Source: Syntrophomonas sp. UBA5288 (GTDB lineage Bacteria; Bacillota; Syntrophomonadia; Syntrophomonadales; Syntrophomonadaceae). From it: 5,209 bases of DNA. Under the pieces are notes generated by a model, which saw only the letters and a program-made list of their open reading frames with translations, made no database searches and had not been told where the DNA came from. The stretch is taken from assembly GCA_002408445.1 (NCBI GenBank), contig DHSK01000190.1, positions 1,564 to 6,772 on the forward strand, read 5' to 3'. Positions 1-5,209 of the stretch are shown here, piece after piece (positions within the stretch are counted from its first letter, which is position 1; the number at the start of each line of letters is the position of its first letter). Made by a program: the position numbers and the translations under genes.

Positions 1-81
1 TCACTACGTTCAGGATGACAAAAAACGTTATTCATAGCAATGACAAATGGGGTTTTGGGAATTATGCAAAACTCTCATATT

Positions 82-89
82 AAAGGAGG
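82..89 (+). promoter_or_regulatory. Strong Shine-Dalgarno site that sets the MscS start
   Basis: AAAGGAGG lies 8 bases before the ATG at 98 and closely matches the 16S rRNA anti-Shine-Dalgarno sequence. The upstream in-frame ATG at 47 has no comparable site, so the shorter protein is preferred. Confidence 0.85.
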
Positions 90-97
90 ATCTTCAA

Positions 98-1171
98 ATG
101 TCTTTAAGTGCCTGGAGCAATTTGCTCGGCCTGCCCAATGAATTCATGATATATATGATTTCTATTGCTATTTTTTTATTTTTCCTGGCTTTCAGCGGAA
201 TGCTGGTTAAGTTGATCTTCTGGCTGCTGAAAAAAACCGGGCTCCATACCGATGATGAAGCAAATCTTTTCAACGCTTTTGAGACACCTTTGCGCATCTT
301 ATTGGTCTTTCTGGGAGTTTATCTGGCCCTCAGATACAGCCAGCTGCCGGCCAGATACGATGCCATTATGATAAGGTTCCTTCGTTCTCTGCTGGTCTTG
401 TCCCTGGCCTGGGGGCTTTGCCGGTTGGCGGGAAGCCAGCGTTTTCTGTCCGGGGAAATGATACAAAAACTTAATATCAGCAGTATTCTGATACCATTTT
501 TGTCCAAAGTATCCCGTTTTATAATCATAGCTCTGGCTATCGTACTCATAGCTCATGAATGGGGTTATGATGTCAATGGTTTTATAGCCGGCCTGGGATT
601 AGGCGGACTTGCTTTTGCTCTGGCGGCCAAGGATGCACTGGCTAATGTTTTTGGGGGAATTATCATTGTAATGGAAAAGCCCTTTGTAATCAATGACTGG
701 GTGCAAACGCCTTCAGTGGAAGGGATAGTTGAGGAGATAAGTTTTCGCAGCACTCGTTTCCGTACTTTCGAACAGGCTCTGGTGACCGTACCCAACTCAA
801 CCCTGGCCAATGAGCCCATCACCAATTGCAGCCGCATGGATAAACGAAAATTGAGCTTTTATATTTCCCTTAGCTATAATAGCAGCCGGGAACAGATGGA
901 AAAGGTGGTTTCCCGGATCGATCAACTGCTGCATGACCATGATGGCATCGATCCGGACGATATACTGGTTCGCTTTGAAAAATTCAGTGAAAGCAGTCTG
1001 GATATCCTGGTGAATTGCTTTACCAAAACCACGGCATTTTCGAAATATGTAGCCGTACGTGAAGAACTAAACCTGAAGATAATGCAGATAGTGGAAGAAG
1101 AGGGAGTCTCCATGGCTTTCCCCACCCGGAGTTTATTTATGGAAAACCTGCCGGAATTTAAGATCAAATAA
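98..1171 (+). CDS. MscS-family small-conductance mechanosensitive channel
   Basis: This is a predicted inner-membrane channel of the MscS family, which opens under membrane tension and releases solutes after osmotic downshock. An in-frame ATG lies at 47, but I chose the ATG at 98 because a strong AAAGGAGG (82-89) sits 8 bases before it; this gives 357 residues. Hydrophobic helices are visible at about residues 16-44, 65-81, 94-110 and 134-154. The pore-lining helix follows at about 161-192, with the Gly/Ala-rich GLGLGGLAFALAAKDALAN pattern and then the MEKPF turn. The beta domain follows (about 193-245, with VPNSTLANEPITN), then the alpha/beta C-terminal vestibule domain, ending near residue 357. 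The length is somewhat above E. coli MscS (286 residues) because of extra N-terminal helices. It is followed directly by a terminator and appears monocistronic within the window. Family assignment is secure; gating behaviour and ion preference cannot be read from sequence. Confidence 0.93.
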   Translation: MSLSAWSNLLGLPNEFMIYMISIAIFLFFLAFSGMLVKLIFWLLKKTGLHTDDEANLFNAFETPLRILLVFLGVYLALRYSQLPARYDAIMIRFLRSLLVLSLAWGLCRLAGSQRFLSGEMIQKLNISSILIPFLSKVSRFIIIALAIVLIAHEWGYDVNGFIAGLGLGGLAFALAAKDALANVFGGIIIVMEKPFVINDWVQTPSVEGIVEEISFRSTRFRTFEQALVTVPNSTLANEPITNCSRMDKRKLSFYISLSYNSSREQMEKVVSRIDQLLHDHDGIDPDDILVRFEKFSESSLDILVNCFTKTTAFSKYVAVREELNLKIMQIVEEEGVSMAFPTRSLFMENLPEFKIK

Positions 1172-1200
1172 AAAAGGCCGCCTTTAAAGGCGGTCTTTTA
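1170..1200. terminator. Bidirectional terminator shared by the MscS gene and rnpB
   Basis: CCGCCTTT (1178-1185) is followed directly by its reverse complement AAAGGCGG (1186-1193), and flanking bases extend the pairing. On the + strand the stem runs into TCTTTT just after the channel stop codon. On the - strand it runs into a seven-base T run (complement of 1170-1175 and neighbours) just downstream of the RNase P RNA. The hairpin can therefore act as an intrinsic terminator for both converging units. The first bases overlap the channel's stop codon. Confidence 0.88.
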
Positions 1201-1204
1201 ATAC

Positions 1205-1546
1205 TAAAATAAGTAAATCTATAAGCGGAGTTCTGTATTAGATAGTCATCTATCTTGAATGGCAGTTGCCTGCCATTTCCAGCGACCTTACCCGGGGACT
1301 AAAACGGGCAGCTTTATGGTCCCCCTATTTGGTCTTGCTCCAGGTGGGGTTTACCTAGCCAGACAGTCACCTGTCTGCTGGTGAGCTCTTACCTCGCCTT
1401 TCCACCCTTACCACTGATGTGGCGGTTTGTTTCTGTGGCACTTGCCTTGGGGTCGCCCCCACTGGGTATTATCCAGCACCTTGCCCTGCGGAGCTCCGAC
1501 TTTCCTCAGGCGGTTAAGCCTGCGACTATCTGATTTACTTATTTTA
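1205..1546 (-). ncRNA. rnpB: RNase P RNA, bacterial type A
   Basis: This is the catalytic RNA of ribonuclease P, which removes 5' leaders from pre-tRNAs. Read on the - strand, it shows the universal core: GAGGAAAGTCCGAGCTC near the 5' end (1491-1507), ACAGAAA followed by ACCGCC, GGTGGAAAGGCGAGGTAAG, AGGTAAACCCCACC with AGCAAGACCAAATAGGG (about 1324-1356), and the 3' ACAGA..CCGCTTATAG block (about 1219-1236). Helices can be paired by eye: a 15-bp P1 (1205-1219 with 1532-1546), P2 (1241-1247 with 1524-1530), P16 (1294-1299 with 1319-1324), P18 with a GCAA tetraloop on the RNA (1259-1276), and the L17/P6 pseudoknot (1306-1310 with 1482-1486). P6, P16/P17 and P18 mark type A, not the Bacillus type B. 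Ends are set from P1 and are accurate to a few bases. Confidence 0.96.
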
Positions 1547-1559
1547 TTTCCGCTATAAT

Positions 1560-1588
1560 ATTATACTTGAATTAATATATATTGTAAA
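1560..1588 (-). promoter_or_regulatory. Near-consensus sigma-70/SigA promoter of rnpB
   Basis: On the - strand there is TTTACA (complement of 1583-1588), a 17-base spacer, and a perfect TATAAT (complement of 1560-1565). Transcription would start near 1553, only about 7 bases before the P1 helix, so the primary transcript needs little 5' trimming. Position, spacing and sequence all fit a strong housekeeping promoter for an abundant stable RNA. Confidence 0.85.
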
Positions 1589-1707
1589 CGTGTAAAATAA
1601 TGCAAACTTTTGTAAAAATTTTTGATTTTAAGCAGGAGAATAATTTTGTTTACAGAAATGTCTAATAAAGTGAAATAAGGCCGCAGAGACGGTATGTAAA
1701 AAATTCC

Positions 1708-1736
1708 TTGTTTTACTATTTTCAAAGTAATACAAT
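1708..1736 (+). promoter_or_regulatory. Candidate SigA promoter of the small membrane protein gene
   Basis: TTGTTT (1708-1713) and TACAAT (1731-1736) are separated by exactly 17 bases. The -10 matches consensus at 5 of 6 positions, but the -35 matches only 3 of 6. A start near 1743 would give a leader of about 30 bases before the TTG start at 1775. The surrounding DNA is AT-rich, so chance matches are possible. Confidence 0.45.
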
Positions 1737-1774
1737 ATCAAGTAAGGGAAAATGCAGTAGAGGGGGGTGAAGAT

Positions 1775-2107
1775 TTGTTAGCTATTTTTGGTTCGGGCGC
1801 CGGTGCTGAAAACGCCGGAATTTATTCTATGCCCTTAGTAAAAATTTTAATTGTGGTTCTTGCTGTTTTCATATTCTTGAAGTTCTGTGGTTGGGCCAAA
1901 AAGTTTCAGCTTTCTGGAGGTTTGAAGAAACTCGTCTTTATACTTACTGGGGTTGGCCTCGTTGGTTTTAACATTGCCTATAGTATAGGTAATGGTGCTA
2001 TACACGCCGGCAAGGGCTGGGGCAGTGCATCGGTTGCGTTGCTTGCTTCGTTGATCTGGGTATTTGTATTTGCTTTTGCATTGATGGCACAAACTAAAGC
2101 TGAGTAA
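1775..2107 (+). CDS. Small three-helix membrane protein of unknown function
   Basis: I do not recognise this 110-residue protein. Three hydrophobic segments are visible at about residues 20-38, 51-71 and 86-105. They are joined by a basic loop (WAKKFQLSGGLKK, 40-52) and a Gly-rich loop (IGNGAIHAGKGWGSAS, 71-86), with a short polar tail ending TKAE. The positive-inside rule would put the lysine-rich 41-52 loop in the cytoplasm. The start is TTG at 1775, preceded by a purine-rich AGGGGGGTGA (1761-1770). An internal ATG at 1829 lacks a good ribosome binding site and would cut into the N-terminus just before helix 1. The gene has its own candidate promoter and a strong terminator, so it looks like a stand-alone unit. 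Coding status rests on the ribosome binding site, the clean membrane topology and the terminator placement. Holin-like or small transport-subunit roles are possible, but nothing in the sequence supports either. Confidence 0.75.
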   Translation: MLAIFGSGAGAENAGIYSMPLVKILIVVLAVFIFLKFCGWAKKFQLSGGLKKLVFILTGVGLVGFNIAYSIGNGAIHAGKGWGSASVALLASLIWVFVFAFALMAQTKAE

Positions 2108-2116
2108 TATAATGGC

Positions 2117-2147
2117 AAGGCGGCAGATAGCCGCCTTTTTGTTTTTC
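2117..2147 (+). terminator. Intrinsic terminator after the small membrane protein gene
   Basis: AAGGCGGC (2117-2124), a five-base AGATA loop and GCCGCCTT (2130-2137) form a perfect 8-bp GC-rich stem. It is followed by TTTTTGTTTTT to 2146. It lies 9 bases after the stop codon and separates this gene from the ferredoxin/ASKHA gene. Confidence 0.92.
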
Positions 2148-2213
2148 TGTTAAAATTATCGTCAGAGATGTGCATTCGAAAAGGCTAATATCTTAGGAAT
2201 AGCAGGTGACAAA

Positions 2214-4022
2214 ATGTCGGAACAGGCTCGGGTGAAAGTTATCTACCCGGATGGAAAGGAATATATAGTATGGGCCTTGAAAGGGAAAACAGCCCGGGAA
2301 ACCCTGGCCCTGGCAGGGATGGCTTTTAAAGGTTCCTGTGGCGGAAGAGGCACATGCGGAAAATGTAAGATAAGAATAAGCGGCGAGATAAACGAGCTTT
2401 CTGATAATGAACGTGAACAGTTGCTGCCCGAAGAAATAAAAAGGGGAGAGCGGATTGCCTGTTATTGCATTATCCAGGGAGAAACCAGCATCTGGCTGGA
2501 TTACGTCGGCGGGCAGGATATATCGATCCCGGTCATCCAGGCTTCGGTTTTAAAAGGCCATCCGACTGTATATACCAGAGAAGTATTTATACCCGGACGG
2601 GATAGGGAAAAGCCGGTGCCGGTGCTGGAACGCCTTCAGGCTGCGCTTGATCCTATGCCCTTGGAAATTACTCTGGATAATCTTAATAACTTGAGCCGTC
2701 TGGATAGACTGGGCCGACCGGCTTTGGAATTATATGCCTTGATAATGCAAAACCGGGTCAAGTATGTGGGACGGGAACGCCGCAATGTATATGGCATTGC
2801 TCTGGATATCGGTACTACCAGTCTGCTGGCGGCTCTGGTCGATTTGGAACAGGGACAGGTGGTAGGAGTCTGTTCCCGCACCAATATGCAAAGAGTATAT
2901 GGCGAAAATGTCCTGGCCCGGGTTAGCTACTGTGTGGAAAATCAGGACGGAGCGGGCAGGCTGCAACAAATAATTATTAACAATATCAATAGTATGCTGG
3001 AAGAGTTAATTACCCGGAATAATATCTCCAGTGAGTTTATATACCGGTTGTGTGTGGTGGGCAATCCGGTTATGCTCCATTTATTTCTGGGATTGGATGT
3101 ATCCGGTTTTGCTACCGTCCCCTATAGCGGACTGTTTAAATCAGAGCTGGTCTATACGGCAGCAGTTCTGGGACTTAACCTGAATCCGGCTACCGAGGTC
3201 GTGGTTCTGCCCCAGATAGGCAGTTTCGTAGGTGCAGATACGATAGGCTGTTTAGTAACCTTGAAGCCGGTTTCAACCCGGCGTTATTTAATGATTGACA
3301 TCGGTACCAATGGTGAGCTGGTCCTGAATAACCGGGGTAAAATGTGGGCGGCCTCTGCTGCTGCCGGACCGGCCTTTGAAGGTGAGGGTATAACCTGTGG
3401 TATGAGAGCGGTGCAGGGAGCTATTGACAAAGTATGGATTGAAAATGGTGTCCTGCAATATCATGTAATTGGGCAGGAAAGAGCCCGGGGTATTTGCGGT
3501 TCGGCTGTCATCGGGCTGGTGGCCGGTCTTATCCGGGCGGGTCTGATCGAGGCCAGCGGAACTATGCGCAGCAATTCGGCCGCAGGTCTTAACACCACTT
3601 CCGAAGGTGAATTGGTACTGGCGCAAGCCGATAAAACTGACAATGGGATTCCGATGGTATTCACCCAGGATGATATAAGACAGGTACAGCTCGCTAAAGC
3701 AGCTATAAGATCGGGAATAGATATTTTACTTAAGCAGGCGGGGTTAACTTATAAGGACCTGGACCGGATTTATTTGGCCGGAGCCTTTGGCAATTATTTG
3801 GAACCGGATAATTGCATTAAAATAGGAATGCTTCCCCCGATCGATATAAATAAGATCTCCAATATAGGCAATGCTGCCGCTGAAGGTGCTATAATGGTTT
3901 TGCTGTCCGAAGAAAGCCGTGCTCATGCCCGGGAACTAAGCGCAGCGATTGAATGTGTTGAATTGGCAGATTATAAAAATTTTCAGGATATATTTATGCA
4001 AAACATTAATTTCCCGGTATAG
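2214..4022 (+). CDS. Ferredoxin-ASKHA ATPase, RACo-like reductive activator of corrinoid proteins
   Basis: This 602-residue cytoplasmic protein has a plant-type 2Fe-2S ferredoxin domain (about residues 5-95) with cluster ligands C42, C48, C51 and C83 (C-x5-C-x2-C, then C; C85 is nearby). A linker follows (about 100-190), then an ASKHA ATPase domain of the DUF4445/RACo C-terminal type (about 192-602). Visible nucleotide-binding motifs are ALDIGTTSL (196-204), MIDIGTNGE (360-368) and LAGAFGNYL (521-529), with GPAFEGEGI at 385-393 and the family's usual C-terminal NFQDIFM..INFP ending. Characterised relatives use ATP hydrolysis to drive electrons uphill from the iron-sulfur cluster onto oxidised Co(II) corrinoid proteins, returning methyltransferases to the active Co(I) state. 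The ATG at 2214 follows AGGTGA (2204-2209). No corrinoid protein or methyltransferase gene lies in the window, so the partner is unknown. Family and domain calls are firm; corrinoid activation is inferred. Confidence 0.92.
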   Translation: MSEQARVKVIYPDGKEYIVWALKGKTARETLALAGMAFKGSCGGRGTCGKCKIRISGEINELSDNEREQLLPEEIKRGERIACYCIIQGETSIWLDYVGGQDISIPVIQASVLKGHPTVYTREVFIPGRDREKPVPVLERLQAALDPMPLEITLDNLNNLSRLDRLGRPALELYALIMQNRVKYVGRERRNVYGIALDIGTTSLLAALVDLEQGQVVGVCSRTNMQRVYGENVLARVSYCVENQDGAGRLQQIIINNINSMLEELITRNNISSEFIYRLCVVGNPVMLHLFLGLDVSGFATVPYSGLFKSELVYTAAVLGLNLNPATEVVVLPQIGSFVGADTIGCLVTLKPVSTRRYLMIDIGTNGELVLNNRGKMWAASAAAGPAFEGEGITCGMRAVQGAIDKVWIENGVLQYHVIGQERARGICGSAVIGLVAGLIRAGLIEASGTMRSNSAAGLNTTSEGELVLAQADKTDNGIPMVFTQDDIRQVQLAKAAIRSGIDILLKQAGLTYKDLDRIYLAGAFGNYLEPDNCIKIGMLPPIDINKISNIGNAAAEGAIMVLLSEESRAHARELSAAIECVELADYKNFQDIFMQNINFPV

Positions 4023-4162
4023 TTCTTCACTTCTATGCGATGACTGCCGGATTCGTGCATAACGTATGCGGTATTCATTTCTTCGCTATGATATTTCTTG
4101 ATTTCTCGGCTAAAGAATGGTTAAATTGTTTACTATAAGATAAGCAGGTGGTGGGTGCTTTT

Positions 4163-4924
4163 ATGCTGGCGGACTATCACATTCATGCTGCTGCGCATGG
4201 TGAATATAAATATACCCGGGAATGGATTCAGCAATTTTTGGATACAGCTGCCGGGCGGGGAATCGCGGAAATTGGATTAAGTGAGCACCTGGAATATTCT
4301 GAATTGGTTGATTGGGCACTAATAGAAAAAATCAGCTCCGAGGCAAAACAGGTTAAAGTCCGGCTGGGTCTGGAAGCCGATTATATACCAGGACAGGAGG
4401 AGATAACCAGGAAACATATCATGGCCCGCAATTATGATTATATTATCGGTTCGGTTCATTTCATAAACGGGTGGGGATTTGACCATCCCGATTTTCGCGA
4501 ACAGTTTGATTATTGCGATATTGATGAAACTTACCAGCTCTATTTTGATCTGGTCTTGGGCATGGTGCAGTCAGGTCTTTATGATATAGTTGGGCATATG
4601 GATCTGATTAAACTATGGGGACACCGGCCTCGCCGGCCTATCAGCAGTTTTATAACACCGGTGCTTAAAGCCATCCGGGTTGCAGGGATGACGGTGGAAT
4701 TAAACAGTGCCGGTCTAAGAAAACCTGTTCATGAATTATATCCCGCTGAAAATATAATAACGGAAATGTTTAACCTGGATATACCGGTGACGCTTGGCTC
4801 TGATGCCCACCATCCGGATCAGGTGGGGGAGGACTTTGATATTCTGGTCAAGGCGGCGGCTCGGGCCGGATATAATTGTATAATGACCTTTGCACAGCGC
4901 TGCCCCGGGAAAGTCTTAATATAA
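4163..4924 (+). CDS. PHP-domain phosphoesterase, histidinol-phosphatase (HisJ/HisK) type
   Basis: This is a 253-residue metal-dependent phosphoesterase of the PHP family. I prefer the ATG at 4163 over the GTG at 4148: AGGTGGTG (4146-4153) lies about 9 bases before it, and MLADYHIH is a typical PHP N-terminus. Metal-binding signatures appear in order: DYHIH (D4, H6, H8), SEHLE (E41, H42), GLEADY (E71), GSVHF (H99), GHMD (H145, D147) and GSDAHH (D214, H216). This full set suggests an active trinuclear-metal enzyme. The closest characterised group removes phosphate from L-histidinol phosphate in histidine synthesis. No his gene is nearby, and many PHP proteins act on other phosphate esters, so the substrate is open. 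The antiporter gene starts 19 bases after the stop, suggesting co-transcription. No clear terminator separates it from the gene upstream, but a 125-base gap does. Confidence 0.88.
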   Translation: MLADYHIHAAAHGEYKYTREWIQQFLDTAAGRGIAEIGLSEHLEYSELVDWALIEKISSEAKQVKVRLGLEADYIPGQEEITRKHIMARNYDYIIGSVHFINGWGFDHPDFREQFDYCDIDETYQLYFDLVLGMVQSGLYDIVGHMDLIKLWGHRPRRPISSFITPVLKAIRVAGMTVELNSAGLRKPVHELYPAENIITEMFNLDIPVTLGSDAHHPDQVGEDFDILVKAAARAGYNCIMTFAQRCPGKVLI

Positions 4925-4943
4925 TAATAAGGAGAATCATGGC

Positions 4944-5209
4944 ATGGAAAGTATTGCATTGTTAGTTATCAGTCTGGGCATTATCCTCATGGGAGCCGAA
5001 GTCTTTGTTAACGGCGTAGAGTGGCTGGGAAAAAAATTAAATCTGGCGGAAGGAGCCGTCGGCAGTGTACTGGCAGCCGTAGGAACGGCCCTGCCGGAGA
5101 CGCTCATTCCTTTTATTGCTATTGTATTTGGTAAGGGAAAAGGCCATGAAATAGGTATCGGAGCCATACTGGGCGCACCGCTTATGCTGTCCACCCTGGC
5201 TATGTTTGT
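4944..5209 (+). CDS. Sodium/calcium exchanger-type membrane protein (CaCA superfamily), 5' part only
   Basis: The reading frame is open from ATG 4944 to the window edge (88 codons plus two bases), so the gene is truncated by the window and not broken. AAGGAG (4929-4934) lies 9 bases before the start; the earlier ATG at 4939 hits a stop after eight codons. The translation opens with a hydrophobic helix (about residues 4-24, ALLVISLGIILMGAEVFVNG). It then has GAVGSVLAAVGTALPETLIP (about 38-57) and, further on, GIGAILGAPLMLSTLAMF. The AxGTxLPE core is the alpha-1 repeat of the calcium:cation antiporter superfamily, in which the acidic residue takes part in cation binding. Here AVGTALPET replaces the commoner GTSLPE form, which fits a divergent clostridial branch. 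Likely role: cation/proton or cation/Na+ exchange across the cytoplasmic membrane; the ion is not readable. It is probably co-transcribed with the PHP gene. Confidence 0.85.
   Translation, partial: MESIALLVISLGIILMGAEVFVNGVEWLGKKLNLAEGAVGSVLAAVGTALPETLIPFIAIVFGKGKGHEIGIGAILGAPLMLSTLAMF

Larger units (their letters stand above)
1547..1774. other. AT-rich intergenic region with divergent promoters
   Basis: This gap holds the rnpB promoter on the - strand (1560-1588) and the candidate promoter of the small membrane protein on the + strand (1708-1736). It also contains AGCAGGAG (1631-1638) followed at 1646 by a TTG and ten sense codons ending at 1678, which may be a chance mini-ORF. I see no tRNA or recognisable riboswitch. 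Confidence 0.6.

Noticed and set aside
55..83. Possible promoter TTGGGA / TATTAA before the channel gene
   Set aside because: The matches are weak, and a start at the predicted site would remove the Shine-Dalgarno sequence from the transcript.
47..97. N-terminal extension of the MscS protein from the ATG at 47
   Set aside because: No ribosome binding site precedes 47, whereas an excellent one (82-89) is correctly spaced for the ATG at 98.
2148..2204. Search for a promoter of the ferredoxin/ASKHA gene after the terminator
   Set aside because: A TAATAT at 2186-2191 has no acceptable -35 at 16-18 bases; a promoter is expected here but I cannot point to one.
3288..3626. Long antisense open frame within the ASKHA gene
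   Set aside because: It lies entirely inside a strongly supported coding gene, has no ribosome binding site that I can see and no recognisable domain.
4057..4069. Short inverted repeat GCATA-ACG-TATGC in the gap after the ASKHA gene
   Set aside because: The stem is only 5 bp with no T-run after it, so it is too weak for a terminator and may be chance.
4098..4126. Possible promoter TTGATT / TTAAAT with 17-base spacing before the PHP gene
   Set aside because: Both boxes match consensus at only 4 of 6 positions in AT-rich DNA; plausible but not supported enough to annotate.
4937..5194. Antisense open frame over the antiporter start
   Set aside because: The + strand frame encodes a clear CaCA alpha repeat with a good ribosome binding site; the opposite frame is low-complexity Ser/Pro/Ala sequence typical of a shadow.

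Overview
The window looks like chromosomal DNA from an anaerobic, low-to-moderate-GC Firmicute (Clostridia), possibly a relative of Syntrophomonas. The reasons are strong AGGAGG-type ribosome binding sites, a TTG start, a type A RNase P RNA, and a ferredoxin/ASKHA protein of the kind common in acetogenic and syntrophic Clostridia. The taxonomic placement is inference. Most of the window is ordinary chromosomal content, and I see no CRISPR array, phage, transposase or defence island.

Layout, left to right. (1) A MscS-family mechanosensitive channel gene on + (98-1171). (2) A palindromic hairpin (about 1170-1200) that can terminate transcription from both sides. (3) The RNase P RNA gene rnpB on - (about 1205-1546), which converges on the channel gene and has a near-consensus promoter at 1560-1588. 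(4) A gene-poor stretch (1547-1774) holding the back-to-back promoters of rnpB and of the next gene. (5) A small three-helix membrane protein of unknown function (1775-2107), transcribed as its own unit with a strong terminator. (6) A 602-residue protein with an N-terminal 2Fe-2S ferredoxin domain and a C-terminal ASKHA ATPase domain (2214-4022), resembling reductive activators of corrinoid proteins. (7) A PHP-family phosphoesterase of the histidinol-phosphatase type (4163-4924). (8) Nineteen bases later, the start of a sodium/calcium-exchanger-type membrane protein that runs off the right edge (4944 onward).

The genes do not form one pathway. The clearest links are the shared terminator between the channel gene and rnpB, and a likely two-gene operon of PHP protein and cation antiporter. 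The items most worth a second look are the orphan ferredoxin/ASKHA activator, which has no corrinoid methyltransferase beside it, and the unrecognised small membrane protein.
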